Assembly: GCA_021782815.1 (NCBI GenBank)
Contig: JAJXUO010000007.1
Location: forward strand, 21,313-85,312
DNA from: Pseudomonadota bacterium
Lineage (GTDB): Bacteria; Pseudomonadota; Alphaproteobacteria; Rhodospirillales; Magnetospirillaceae
DNA: 64,000 nucleotides
Direction: 5' to 3'
Part shown: positions 15,722-23,581 of the stretch, piece by piece
Numbering within the stretch: position 1 is the stretch's first letter
How the letters are laid out: the number at the start of each line of letters is the position of its first letter
The notes under the pieces: generated by a model
Database searches by the model: none
Seen by the model: only the letters and a program-made list of their open reading frames with translations
What the model was told of the DNA's origin: nothing
Translations under genes and position numbers: made by a program

Positions 15722-16717
15722 ATGAACCGCATTTTCTCTGGCGTTCAGCCCACCGGCAACCTGCATCTCGGCAACTATCTCGGGGCCGTGCGCAACTGGG
15801 TGCGGCTGCAGGACCAGTATGAATGCGTGTTTTGCCTGGTGGACATGCACGCCATCACCCTGTGGCAGGATCCGGCCGCGCTCCGCGCCCACACCCGCGA
15901 GGTGGCGGCGGCCATGCTGGCCGCCGGGGTCGATGCCGAGAAGCATATCCTGTTCCATCAGAGCGCCAACCCCAACCATGCCGAACTGGCCTGGATCTTC
16001 AACTGCGTCGCCCGCATCGGCTGGCTGAACCGTATGACCCAGTTCAAGGACAAGGCCGGCAAGAACCGCGAGAACGCCTCGGTGGGGCTTTACGCCTATC
16101 CCAACCTGATGAGCGCCGACATCCTGGTCTACAAGGCCACCCATGTGCCGGTGGGCGAGGATCAGAAGCAGCATCTGGAGCTGGCCCGCGACACCGCCCA
16201 GAAGTTCAACAACGATTACGGCGTGGAGTTCTTCCCCCAGCCGGAACCGCTGATCCTGGGGGCGGGCACCCGCATCATGTCGCTGCGCGACGGCGCCAAG
16301 AAGATGAGCAAGTCGGACGAGTCCGATTATTCGCGCATCAACATGACCGACGACGCCGACACCATCGCCCTGAAGTTCCGCAAGGCCAAGACCGACCCCG
16401 AGGCCCTGCCCGAGACCGAGGCCGGTCTTGAGGGCCGCCCCGAGGCCGCCAACCTCCTGGGCATCTGGGCCGCCCTGTCGGATTGCGGCCGCGCCGAGGC
16501 GGTGGCCCGTTTCGCCGGCCGCGCCTTCTCGGACTTCAAGAAGGAGCTGACCGATCTGGCCGTGACCGTGCTGGCCCCCATCAACGGCGAAATGAAACGC
16601 TACCTGGCCGATCCGGCCCAGATCGACGCCATCCTGATGCGGGGCGCCGGCCGCGCCCACGCCCTGTCGGCCCCCATCATGGACGAGGTCAAGGACATCG
16701 TCGGGTTCCTGAAATAA
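15722..16717 (+). CDS. trpS: Tryptophanyl-tRNA synthetase
   Basis: Class Ic aminoacyl-tRNA synthetase that charges tRNA-Trp. The 331 residues are of normal bacterial length. The HIGH-type signature is [12 protein letters not shown] (11-22) and the KMSKS loop is KKMSKSDES (about 196-204). The SGVQPTG start and the AEDQKQH-like segment [13 protein letters not shown] are typical. The ATG at 15722 follows GGAGACAGACG, a good ribosome site; a longer frame from 15659 is not needed. It heads the conserved alphaproteobacterial run trpS - DUF2333 - TIGR02186 - Usp. Confidence 0.96.
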   Translation: MNRIFSGVQPTGNLHLGNYLGAVRNWVRLQDQYECVFCLVDMHAITLWQDPAALRAHTREVAAAMLAAGVDAEKHILFHQSANPNHAELAWIFNCVARIGWLNRMTQFKDKAGKNRENASVGLYAYPNLMSADILVYKATHVPVGEDQKQHLELARDTAQKFNNDYGVEFFPQPEPLILGAGTRIMSLRDGAKKMSKSDESDYSRINMTDDADTIALKFRKAKTDPEALPETEAGLEGRPEAANLLGIWAALSDCGRAEAVARFAGRAFSDFKKELTDLAVTVLAPINGEMKRYLADPAQIDAILMRGAGRAHALSAPIMDEVKDIVGFLK

Positions 16718-16727
16718 TCCATCCGTT

Positions 16728-16756
16728 CCCGGCGGATCGCCGTTTGCGCCGCCGGG
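16728..16756 (+). terminator. Hairpin after trpS, possible terminator
   Basis: CCCGGCGG (16728-16735) pairs perfectly with CCGCCGGG (16749-16756), 11 bases after the trpS stop. No real T-run follows, so it may be a weak or Rho-assisted terminator. Confidence 0.4.
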
Positions 16757-16799
16757 AGCTTGACGCATACTGAACCGGTCCGATCCGGGGAATCCGCGC

Positions 16800-17762
16800 A
16801 TGGCAGAGGAGTTTGCATCCGACCCGGCCCAGCCGTCCACGCCCGCGGGCGCGGACGAGGGCGGGGCTTTTCTGTCCTCGCCCGGCCTCATGCGCCCGCT
16901 GTCGCGGCTGGCCGCCCTCGGCGTGCTGCTGGCGCTGCTGCTCTACTATCCGGTGGGGGCGTGGCGGGCCGACGTCATCGACGACGACCTCGCCTTCACC
17001 GCCGCCGCCCAGCCGGCGCAAAGCCGCGCCCTGGCGGTGGCCGCCGCCCTGCTGCACCGCGAGGTGGACCAGCACGGCTGGATCCCCAGCCAACCCTTCT
17101 TCATGCCCTCGGCGCTGTTGAGCGCCATGCCCAACTACCAGCTGGGCATGGCCGCCGCCATCGCCCGCTTCACCACCGCCTTCCACGACCATGCCGCCGC
17201 CTTCGGCGGCGCCGACGCCGATCTCACCCGCGCCGTGGCCCTGATCCATTACCCCCCCGATCTGTGGATGATCGATCCCGCCGCGCCCTGGGGCACCGTG
17301 CCCTCCAGCGACAAGCAGTTCCGCAACGCCGCCTGGGAGCTGGAAGCCTACAACCGCAGCCTGGCCACCGGCGCCACCCGCTACGGGCGCGGCCCCGAGA
17401 CCTTGCGCGCCCTGGTGCGCAGCATCGCCTGGGAACTGGACAGCGCCGCCGCCCTGCTGGACGAGGGCGGCCAGGGCCACCCCGCCCGCGCCTTCTGGCA
17501 GGCCAAGGGCCGGGCCTATGCCGATTATCTGCTGCTCGTCTCCTTAGGCCGGGATTACGACGCCCTGCTGCGCCAGCGCGGCCTTGAGGGGCGCTGGCGC
17601 GACATGACCGCCAGCCTGGCCGCCGCCGCCCGCCTGCACCCCCTTCTGGTGCTGAGCGGCAGCGAGGACGGCCTGCTGCTGCCCAATCATCCGGCCGCCC
17701 TGGGCTTCCATCTGCTGCGGGCGGAAAGCCGCCTGGGCGATCTGGCCGGAGCCCTGTCGTGA
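16800..17762 (+). CDS. DUF2333 family membrane-anchored protein
   Basis: A 320-residue protein of unknown function. Residues 1-35 are cytosolic and Pro/Ala-rich. One membrane helix follows (about 38-58, LAALGVLLALLLYYPVG), and the rest should be periplasmic. Family-like segments are VDQHGWIPSQPFFMPSALL, MPNYQLGMAAAIARF and AWELEAYNRSLATGATRYGRG. The assignment to DUF2333 is by these patterns. Its stop overlaps the GTG start of the next gene, so the two are coupled. A role in the envelope is likely, but no reaction can be proposed. Confidence 0.72.
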   Translation: MAEEFASDPAQPSTPAGADEGGAFLSSPGLMRPLSRLAALGVLLALLLYYPVGAWRADVIDDDLAFTAAAQPAQSRALAVAAALLHREVDQHGWIPSQPFFMPSALLSAMPNYQLGMAAAIARFTTAFHDHAAAFGGADADLTRAVALIHYPPDLWMIDPAAPWGTVPSSDKQFRNAAWELEAYNRSLATGATRYGRGPETLRALVRSIAWELDSAAALLDEGGQGHPARAFWQAKGRAYADYLLLVSLGRDYDALLRQRGLEGRWRDMTASLAAAARLHPLLVLSGSEDGLLLPNHPAALGFHLLRAESRLGDLAGALS

Positions 17763-18508
17763 GGGGCGCCCGGCGGCTGCTCGCCCTGCTGGGCGTGGGG
17801 CTGAGTTTAAGCCTGGCCCCGGCCGGCGCCGCCGAACCGCTGGTGGCCGATCTGTCCAACCATCTGGTGGCCATCACCACCGGATTCTCCGGCGCCTCGG
17901 TGCTGCTGTTCGGCGCCGTGGACGGCCCGGGCGACGTGGTGGTGGTGGTGCGCGGCCCGCCCACGCCGCAGCTGCTCCGCCGCAAGGAAGCGGTGATGGG
18001 GATCTGGATCAACCGCGATCATGCCGAAATCGACGACGCTCCGGTGTTCTATCACGTGGCTTCGACCCGGCCCCTGTCCGAGATCGCCGGCCCCGCCTTG
18101 CTGGACCGCCAGCAGATCGGCCTCGACCATCTGCATTTTTCCGTGCGCGGCGGCGATCACGGCCCCGGCGACGCCGCCTGGCGCGCCGCCCTGCTGCGCC
18201 TGCAGCGCCAGACCGGCCTTTACGGCGACCAGACCGGCCGGATCAGCATGATGGGCCAGGAATTGTTCCGCACCCAGCTCGACCTGCCCGTCAATATTCC
18301 CACCGGCAGCTATCAGGTGGAGGTGTATCTGTTCCGCCATGGTGATATTGTCAGCGCCCAGACCACGCCGTTGATCATCGGCAAGATCGGCGTTGGGGCG
18401 ACGGTGTACGACTTCGCCAACCGCCATGCCCTGTTGTACGGCCTGCTGGCGGTGCTGCTGGCCGTTGCCGCCGGGTGGCTGGCCGCCGTGGCCTTCAAGA
18501 AAGCGTAA
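17759..18508 (+). CDS. TIGR02186-type alphaproteobacterial transmembrane protein
   Basis: A 249-residue protein with an N-terminal signal peptide (LLALLGVGLSLSLAPAGAAE), a large exported domain and one C-terminal membrane helix (about 222-245, LLYGLLAVLLAVAAGWLAAV). The segments LVADLSNHLVAITTGFSGAS and VLLFGAVDGPGDVVVVVRGP match the conserved N-terminus of the TIGR02186 / Alph_Pro_TM family as known in alphaproteobacteria. The start is GTG at 17759, overlapping the DUF2333 stop. The function is unknown; the pairing with DUF2333 and Usp suggests one envelope-stress unit. Confidence 0.75.
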   Translation: MRGARRLLALLGVGLSLSLAPAGAAEPLVADLSNHLVAITTGFSGASVLLFGAVDGPGDVVVVVRGPPTPQLLRRKEAVMGIWINRDHAEIDDAPVFYHVASTRPLSEIAGPALLDRQQIGLDHLHFSVRGGDHGPGDAAWRAALLRLQRQTGLYGDQTGRISMMGQELFRTQLDLPVNIPTGSYQVEVYLFRHGDIVSAQTTPLIIGKIGVGATVYDFANRHALLYGLLAVLLAVAAGWLAAVAFKKA

Positions 18509-18519
18509 GGAGGCGTCGG

Positions 18520-19011
18520 ATGCAGGATCGCCGCAAACCCCCCGCCAAGACCAACCGCACCTTCCTGGTGGTGGTGGACAATACCGAGGAAATGCGCGCC
18601 GCCCTGCGCTACGCCTGCCGCCGCGCCCGCAGCACCGGCGGCCGGGTGGCGCTCTTGCGGGTGGTGGAGCCCAGCGAGATGCAGCATTACGCCGCCATCG
18701 GCGATCTGATCCGCGACGAGGCCCGCGCCGCCGCCGAAGCCCTTTTGGAAAGGCTGGCGGCCGAGGTCAACGAAACCTCGGGCGAAATGTCGGCCCTTTA
18801 TGTGCGCGAAGGCCTGGCCCGCGACGAACTGCTGGGCCTGATCAACGAGGAACCCTCCATCTCCATCCTGGTGCTGGCCGCCGGCACCGGCAAGGAGGGA
18901 CCGGGGCCGCTGGTTTCGGCGCTGACCGGAAAATACGTCAATAAACTGCGGGTGCCCGTCACCATCGTTCCCGGAACCTTGAGCGACGCCGAAATCGACG
19001 CCCTGACCTGA
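18520..19011 (+). CDS. Universal stress protein (UspA family)
   Basis: A 163-residue single Usp domain. FLVVVDNTEEMRAALRYACR (about 15-34) is the first strand and helix. LLRVVEP and ISILVLAAGTGKEGPGPLVS follow; the last is the usual G-x2-G-x9-G nucleotide loop region, here with Lys/Glu insertions and ending at LTGKYVNKLRVPVTIVPG. It could bind ATP. AAGGAGG lies just upstream of the ATG at 18520, and the TonB-like gene starts at the next base after its stop, so it is tightly linked with both neighbours. Confidence 0.88.
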   Translation: MQDRRKPPAKTNRTFLVVVDNTEEMRAALRYACRRARSTGGRVALLRVVEPSEMQHYAAIGDLIRDEARAAAEALLERLAAEVNETSGEMSALYVREGLARDELLGLINEEPSISILVLAAGTGKEGPGPLVSALTGKYVNKLRVPVTIVPGTLSDAEIDALT

Positions 19012-19881
19012 ATGCCCCTGGCCTCCCCCTCCTCCGAACATTACGTTCCCCCGCCCCGTCGCCGCCCCGTTCTCGTGATGGTGGCGGTGGCGTTATCGTT
19101 GCTGCTGCACGCCCTGTTCCTGGCCTCGACCTATCCCTGGACGCCGCCGCCGCGCCCGCCCATGGCGGTTGCGGTCAGCGTGGCCGAAGTGCCTCCGGCG
19201 CCGGCGCCCAAGCCGCGCCCCAAGTCCGAGCCCAAACCCAAACCCCCTCCAGCGCCGCCGAAGCAGACGCCGCCCAAGCCCCGCCCGCCGCACGACATCA
19301 AGCCGTCGGACGCCAAGCCGGAACAGCGCAAGCCGGTGCCCCCCAAGCCCCGGGCCCCCCGCGCCAAGGCCCCCAAAGCATCGGCGACGGCGGCGCACAC
19401 GGAAACGCTGGATATGAAACTGGGGCCGAACAAGGCGGTTCCGGAAGGCACCCCCCATCTCGACCGCCCCTCCCTCAAACGCGACAAAGTCAGCGGCGAT
19501 CTGTCCAGCGAGGACCGCAGCTTCAGCCACGACTCGAATGATCCGACGGGCCGGAGCATCGCCTCCTTCATTCTGGCCCGGATTTCAGAACTCTGGACCC
19601 CGCCGCCACAGCTGCGGGGTCACGGCGTGCATTTCCACCTGAGACTCGACGTGCGCCCCGACGGCACGTTCGGCGCGCTTTACGGCATCTCCCAGCCCTG
19701 GAACCCCCTGGCCGCCATTCCTCAGCTCGCCACCCTCCCCGAAGGCGACCCGGCGCGCAACGCCCTGATCACCTTTTACCGGACCCTGCGCGACATCCAG
19801 CCCTTGCACCTGCCGCCCGATCTGGAACCGCGGAAAACCACCACCGTCACCATCACCGTGCTGATGGACGACATGCCGTAA
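19012..19881 (+). CDS. TonB/TolA-like proline-rich envelope protein
   Basis: A 289-residue protein with a short cytosolic start, one N-terminal membrane anchor (about 19-38, VLVMVAVALSLLLHALFLAS) with a conserved His inside the helix as in TonB, a long Pro/Lys-rich spacer (about 55-135) able to span the periplasm, and a C-terminal domain from about residue 180 (SIASFILARISELWTPPPQL) like TonB/TolA C-terminal folds. It lacks the YP motif of classical TonB. No ExbB or ExbD gene is in the window. It starts immediately after usp. It is probably an energy-transducing or structural periplasm-spanning protein. Confidence 0.65.
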   Translation: MPLASPSSEHYVPPPRRRPVLVMVAVALSLLLHALFLASTYPWTPPPRPPMAVAVSVAEVPPAPAPKPRPKSEPKPKPPPAPPKQTPPKPRPPHDIKPSDAKPEQRKPVPPKPRAPRAKAPKASATAAHTETLDMKLGPNKAVPEGTPHLDRPSLKRDKVSGDLSSEDRSFSHDSNDPTGRSIASFILARISELWTPPPQLRGHGVHFHLRLDVRPDGTFGALYGISQPWNPLAAIPQLATLPEGDPARNALITFYRTLRDIQPLHLPPDLEPRKTTTVTITVLMDDMP

Positions 19882-20026
19882 CACGCTGATAAAACATAAA
19901 AATAGACTAAAGTTGCCCGGAAGTACCCGACTAAAAGACTTGACGGAGCCCCCGACATCCCCCATCTGTCCGGTGAATGCCCTCCCTCCGGCCCGCAAAA
20001 GACCGGATTGTCAAGGACCCGGATCC

Positions 20027-20572
20027 ATGTTCATCCAGACCGAACCCACCCCCAATCCCAATACCCTGAAATTTCTGCCCGGGCGCGATGTTCTCGGCAG
20101 CACCACGGCGTCGTTCTCGGATGCGGCCATGGCGCAATCCTCGCCCCTGGCCAGCCGCCTGTTCGCCCTGGGCGGCGTCACCGGCGTGTTTCTCGGCAGC
20201 GATTTCATTTCGGTCACCAAAAGCGAAGGCGTGGACTGGCCGGTGCTGAAGCCCGCCGTGCTGGGCGCCGTCATGGACCATTACACCTCGGGCGAGGCCC
20301 TGATCTCGGAAACCGCGCCCGCCGCCGCCGTGGGCGAGGACAGCCCCATCGTGGTGCAGATCAAGGAGCTTCTGGACACCCGCGTGCGTCCGGCCGTGGC
20401 CAATGACGGCGGCGACATCATCTTCCGCGCCTTCGAGGACGGGGTGGTTTATCTGCACATGCAAGGGGCCTGCTCGGGCTGCCCCAGCTCCACCGCCACC
20501 TTGAAGCACGGCATCGAAAATATGCTGCGCTACTATGTTCCCGAGGTTCAGGCCGTCGAGGCCGTGGACTAA
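20027..20572 (+). CDS. NfuA/NifU-like Fe-S scaffold protein
   Basis: A 181-residue protein. The N-terminal Nfu_N domain begins MFIQTEPTPNPNTLKFLPGR, and the C-terminal NifU-type domain has the cluster-binding Cys149-x-x-Cys152 in GACSGCPSS. Such proteins receive and deliver 4Fe-4S clusters to target enzymes. The start at 20027 is set by homology to the family N-terminus; the longer frame adds 38 unrelated residues. The 145 bases upstream begin A+T-rich and hold two GACTAAA direct repeats (near 19902 and 19928) whose meaning is unknown. Confidence 0.93.
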   Translation: MFIQTEPTPNPNTLKFLPGRDVLGSTTASFSDAAMAQSSPLASRLFALGGVTGVFLGSDFISVTKSEGVDWPVLKPAVLGAVMDHYTSGEALISETAPAAAVGEDSPIVVQIKELLDTRVRPAVANDGGDIIFRAFEDGVVYLHMQGACSGCPSSTATLKHGIENMLRYYVPEVQAVEAVD

Positions 20573-20598
20573 GTTACATTTAGAAACAATGTGTTACC

Positions 20599-20634
20599 GC
20601 GCAGTGTGACAAAAAAGGTTGCACTGCGCATTTT
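20599..20634 (+). terminator. Inverted repeat after nfuA, terminator or operator
   Basis: GCGCAGTG (20599-20606) and CACTGCGC (20622-20629) are a perfect 8-bp pair with a 15-base loop, followed by ATTTTCTT. It lies 26 bases after the nfuA stop and fits a terminator. The right arm also overlaps the -35 box proposed for the downstream RNA, so an operator role is possible. Confidence 0.5.
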
Positions 20635-20647
20635 CTTCCGGTTAGGG
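20619..20647 (+). promoter_or_regulatory. Candidate promoter of the nfuA-bax intergenic RNA
   Basis: TTGCAC (20619-20624), exactly 17 bases, then TTAGGG (20642-20647). A start near 20654 would coincide with the first base of a hairpin. Confidence 0.4.
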
Positions 20648-20653
20648 TCTGAC

Positions 20654-20788
20654 CGGTTTGAGGGGAGACTTCCCCCACCGAGAAGAGCGCGCCCAGGTTT
20701 GGTTGAAGCGCTCTGAAAACGTCCGCCTGATGGCCGCAGCAAGCCGTCCGGGCTTCGCCGAAGCCCCACGGAGGCCGGACGTGTTTTT
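20654..20788 (+). ncRNA. Candidate three-hairpin small RNA or leader RNA
   Basis: About 135 bases with no sensible reading frame but strong secondary structure. Hairpin 1 is CGGT (20654-20657) with ACCG (20677-20680), enclosing GGGGA/TCCCC with a 4-base loop. Hairpin 2 is AGAGCGC (20684-20690) with GCGCTCT (20708-20714). Hairpin 3 is ACGTCCGCCT (20719-20728) with AGGCCGGACGT (20772-20782, one bulge), enclosing a perfect GGGCTTCG/CGAAGCCC arm, followed by a run of five T (20784-20788). A promoter-like pair lies just upstream. It could be an independent sRNA or the bax leader with an attenuator. It is not recognised as 6S, SRP or RNase P RNA. Confidence 0.5.
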
Positions 20789-20816
20789 AAGGATCAACTA
20801 CAGAGCGATTGGACAC

Positions 20817-21776
20817 ATGCATCATCGAACTCGAACCACGTTGCGCGACGGCCTGTGCCTGGCCATTCTGGCCTCGTTCACCTTTGGACTGATCGCCCTG
20901 GTCTCGAGCGGGCATCCCTCGCCGCGTCTCTCCGCCTCCGCCGAGCAAGCGTCCGTGGCCCATGGCCGCCTGCCGCCCGCCGCGCTGACCATTCACGTTT
21001 CGGAAACCCGGACCGCCGGCCAGCTGTCGGCGGCGTTCGACCGCATCGGCTTCGATCTCAATTCGGTGGCCGCCGGCTACATCTCGGTGCCGCGCGTGCT
21101 GCTGACCCGTCTGCCCCGCGATCTCGACCGCATCGACAATCCCGATCTGCGCAAGGTGGTGTTCCTGCGCAGCCTGCTGCCCGTGATCCTGCAGGTCAAC
21201 GAACAGATCGGCCAGGACCGCGCCCGCCTTCTGCAGATCCGCCACGAGGTCAATATCGGCCAGCGCCTCAGCCCCGACGAGGTGCAGTGGATCATGGCCC
21301 TGGCCGACGCTTACGACGAGCCGGAAGCCAATCTCGACGCCCTGGCCCGCAAGGTGGACGTCATTCCGCCGTCGCAGGCCCTGGCCCAGGCCATCGAGGA
21401 AAGCGGCTGGGGCACCTCGCGCATCGCCCGCGAGCAGAACGCCCTGTTCGGTCAGTTCGGCCAGGATGAAAGCGGGCAGTGGGATTACCGCAATTTCCCC
21501 TCGCTGCTGGCGGCGGTCAAGGCCTATGCCCACAATCTCAACACCCATCACGCCTACCGCGAATTCCGTGCCGCCCGCGCCCAGATGCGCCGCCAGTCGG
21601 GCGGCATCGACGCCTACGCCCTGGCCGGCACCCTGCATCGCTATTCCGAACGGGGCGACGGCTATGTGCAGGATCTGCGCTCCATCATACGCGCCAACGA
21701 TCTCGAGGCCTTCGACACGGCGCGTCTGAACAATCTGGCCTCCTCGGCCACCATCGTCGCCAGCAACGACCGCTAA
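20817..21776 (+). CDS. Bax-like glucosaminidase-domain protein
   Basis: A 319-residue exported or anchored protein: a hydrophobic N-terminal segment (about 14-34, LCLAILASFTFGLIALV), a linker, then a domain like E. coli Bax and the FlgJ C-terminal glucosaminidase. It carries PPSQALAQAIEESGWGTSRI with the catalytic-type Glu194 and REQNALFGQFG, followed by RNFPSLLAAVKAYAHNLNTH and a GYVQDLRSIIRAN end. Members cleave the peptidoglycan glycan strand. The ATG at 20817 is taken because it directly precedes the signal segment; the bases before it hold an RNA-like structure. Confidence 0.85.
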   Translation: MHHRTRTTLRDGLCLAILASFTFGLIALVSSGHPSPRLSASAEQASVAHGRLPPAALTIHVSETRTAGQLSAAFDRIGFDLNSVAAGYISVPRVLLTRLPRDLDRIDNPDLRKVVFLRSLLPVILQVNEQIGQDRARLLQIRHEVNIGQRLSPDEVQWIMALADAYDEPEANLDALARKVDVIPPSQALAQAIEESGWGTSRIAREQNALFGQFGQDESGQWDYRNFPSLLAAVKAYAHNLNTHHAYREFRAARAQMRRQSGGIDAYALAGTLHRYSERGDGYVQDLRSIIRANDLEAFDTARLNNLASSATIVASNDR

Positions 21777-21778
21777 AA

Positions 21779-21803
21779 CAAGGGGGGCCGCGGCCCCCCT
21801 TTG
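21779..21803. terminator. Bidirectional terminator between bax and proC
   Basis: AAGGGGGGCC (21780-21789) and GGCCCCCCTT (21792-21801) form a perfect 10-bp stem with A-rich and T-rich flanks on both sides, between two convergent genes. Confidence 0.8.
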
Positions 21804-21813
21804 TGCCTTTACT

Positions 21814-22605
21814 TCAGCCGGCCAGCTGGCGTGAGCGGTCCGCCGCCGCCGCCACGGCGCGGGTCAGGAGCGGCGTCAGGCCGTCTTCCGCCATCAGAAC
21901 CTGCAGGGCGGCGAAGGTGGTGCCGCCGGGGCTGGTGACGTTCTGTCGCAGCACCGCCGCCTCATCGGCGGCCCGATGCAGCAATTCGCCCGATCCGGCC
22001 ACGGTGGCCCGCGCCAGACGGGCGGCCAGATCGGCGGGCAGACCGGCGGCCTCGCCGGCCTGGGCCAGGGCCTCGGCCAGCAGGAACACATAGGCCGGAC
22101 CGCTGCCCGACACCGCCGTTACCGCGTCCATCTGGGCCTCGTCCTCGATCCAGGCCACCTCGCCCACCGCCGCCAGCAGCGCCGAGGCCAGGGCCCGTCC
22201 CGCCGCCGGCACATGGCCGTTGGCCACCGCCACCGTCATGCCGCGCCCCACCGCCGCCGGGGTGTTGGGCATGGCCCGCACCACCGCCGCGCTTTCGCCC
22301 AGCGTCCCGGCGAAATAGCCCAGGGTCTTGCCGGCGGCAATGGACAGGAACACCGCGTTTTTATAACGGGCATAAGGCGGCAGGGCGGCATCCATCATCT
22401 GCGGCTTGACCGCCAGCACCACCATGTCGGGCTGAAAGGCGGCGGGAACGGCCTCGGGCGAAGCCACACCCCGCACCCCTTCGATGCCGCTTTTGCCCGA
22501 AGGCTCCACCACGATCACGTCGGCCGGGTCCACACCCTGGCGCAGCCAGCCCGCCAGCATGGCCCCGCCCATCTTGCCGCATCCCACCAGAAGAAGTTTC
22601 GTCAC
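21814..22605 (-). CDS. proC: Pyrroline-5-carboxylate reductase
   Basis: NAD(P)H-dependent last step of proline synthesis. The 263-residue product has the Rossmann start TKLLLVGCGKMGGAMLAGWL and the signature MDAVTAVSGSGPAYVFLLAEAL with the C-terminal SPGGTTFAALQVL. The start taken is GTG at 22605, because the family begins at this Rossmann strand and because GTG overlaps the TGA stop of the upstream YbjN gene (GTGA); a longer in-frame extension is Arg-rich and unlike the family. It is thus translationally coupled to the YbjN-like gene. Confidence 0.93.
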   Translation of the reverse strand: MTKLLLVGCGKMGGAMLAGWLRQGVDPADVIVVEPSGKSGIEGVRGVASPEAVPAAFQPDMVVLAVKPQMMDAALPPYARYKNAVFLSIAAGKTLGYFAGTLGESAAVVRAMPNTPAAVGRGMTVAVANGHVPAAGRALASALLAAVGEVAWIEDEAQMDAVTAVSGSGPAYVFLLAEALAQAGEAAGLPADLAARLARATVAGSGELLHRAADEAAVLRQNVTSPGGTTFAALQVLMAEDGLTPLLTRAVAAAADRSRQLAG

Positions 22606-23105
22606 GCCTGCCCCACAGTCTCGATCATGGCGGCGGCGATGGCGTCGGCCACCGATTTTCCGCCCCAGATCACGAATTGAAACGCCGGATAGAACCGGTC
22701 GCATTCCTCCATGGCCACATCGATCAGGTCCTCGACCTGGGCCACGTTCAGATTTTCCTGGCCGCGCAGCAGCACCGAATGGCGGAACAGCGGAATGCCC
22801 TCGTCGGCCCACAGCCCGAAATGGCCCAGCCACAGCCGCTCGTTGACCAGGGCCAGCAGCTCGTAAATGGCGCCGCGCTTGGCCGGCTGCACCTTCATGT
22901 CGAAGGACACCGTGAAATGCAGCGCTCCCACATCCTCGCGCCAGGCGAAATAGAGGCTGTAATCACACCATTTTCCCGGCACCTCCACCGCCATCTCGTC
23001 GTCGCAGCGGCGATCGAACGGCCAGTCGTTGGCCGCGACGATCTGCTCGATCAGATCCAGCGGATGGGCCTGGGTCTCTTCGTCCAAGGTCATGGAATAG
23101 GTCAT
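22602..23105 (-). CDS. YbjN domain-containing protein
   Basis: A 167-residue soluble protein of the YbjN (type III secretion chaperone-like) family, recognised by LIEQIVAANDWPFDRRCDDE, the Trp/Tyr-rich WCDYSLYFAWREDVGALHFT strand region and the C-terminal EECDRFYPAFQFVIWGGKS. Related E. coli YbjN affects motility and stress phenotypes; the molecular role is not known. The ATG at 23105 has GGGAGGTC upstream. It is coupled to proC by a 4-bp overlap. Confidence 0.82.
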   Translation of the reverse strand: MTYSMTLDEETQAHPLDLIEQIVAANDWPFDRRCDDEMAVEVPGKWCDYSLYFAWREDVGALHFTVSFDMKVQPAKRGAIYELLALVNERLWLGHFGLWADEGIPLFRHSVLLRGQENLNVAQVEDLIDVAMEECDRFYPAFQFVIWGGKSVADAIAAAMIETVGQA

Positions 23106-23223
23106 CGCGTCGACCTCCCTAAGGTCAGCGGCAGCGGTGCGAACCAATATTTTGGGGCCCCCACCCGCTCAGACCGCAGGATGCAGCCTATAAAGTCCCT
23201 TCCTCCAGTGCAAGCGAACAAAA

Positions 23224-23478
23224 TCACTCGGTCCCCTTCAGCCGCTCTTCCAGGGCCGCCAGGCGGGCGGCCAGGGCCTCCTGCTCCTCGCGGGCCTTGG
23301 CGGCCATGGCGCGCACCGCCTCGAATTCATCGCGCGACACCAGATTCATGCCGCCGAGGAAATGCTCCATCTGCTGACGGATCATGCTTTCCATCTCCGT
23401 TTTGAGGCCGGTCAGGGCGTTGAGGGCGCCGCCGGCCATGCGGGCCATGTCGTCGAAAAAGCGGTTGTCGGTCTGCAT
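23224..23478 (-). CDS. ubiK: Accessory factor UbiK family protein
   Basis: An 84-residue membrane-fusogenic BMFP-type small protein. Residues 1-45 form an amphipathic helix (RFFDDMARMAGGALNALTGL), and 50-82 are a coiled coil (REEQEALAARLAALEERLKG). UbiK assists the ubiquinone biosynthesis hydroxylation complex with UbiJ in E. coli and trimerises through this coiled coil. Length and layout match the family. It is divergent from hldD. Confidence 0.85.
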   Translation of the reverse strand: MQTDNRFFDDMARMAGGALNALTGLKTEMESMIRQQMEHFLGGMNLVSRDEFEAVRAMAAKAREEQEALAARLAALEERLKGTE

Positions 23479-23518
23479 CGTTCAGGAAATCCCGGCTGGT
23501 GAAGATGAAGCCAATCCC

Positions 23519-23547
23519 TTGGCAGGGGGCACGGCGCAGCCTATAAC
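23519..23547 (+). promoter_or_regulatory. Promoter of the hldD-lgt run
   Basis: TTGGCA (23519-23524), exactly 17 bases, TATAAC (23542-23547), 34 bases before the hldD ATG. It is a good sigma-70-type match. Confidence 0.7.
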
Positions 23548-23581
23548 AGAGCGGTACCTAGGTTCATCAGGGAAATGCGAC

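Noticed and set aside
15043..15732. Several short frames on the minus strand across the repeat cluster (and similar ones at 43527-43782)
   Set aside because: They translate the repeats themselves; peptides such as AGVPPAWLSSLMPPRYRSG recur only because the DNA element recurs.
20650..20790. 6S RNA, SRP RNA or tmRNA
   Set aside because: The three separate hairpins do not match the single long bulged rod of 6S, the GGAA-loop arm of SRP RNA or a tRNA-like end, so only a generic ncRNA call was made.
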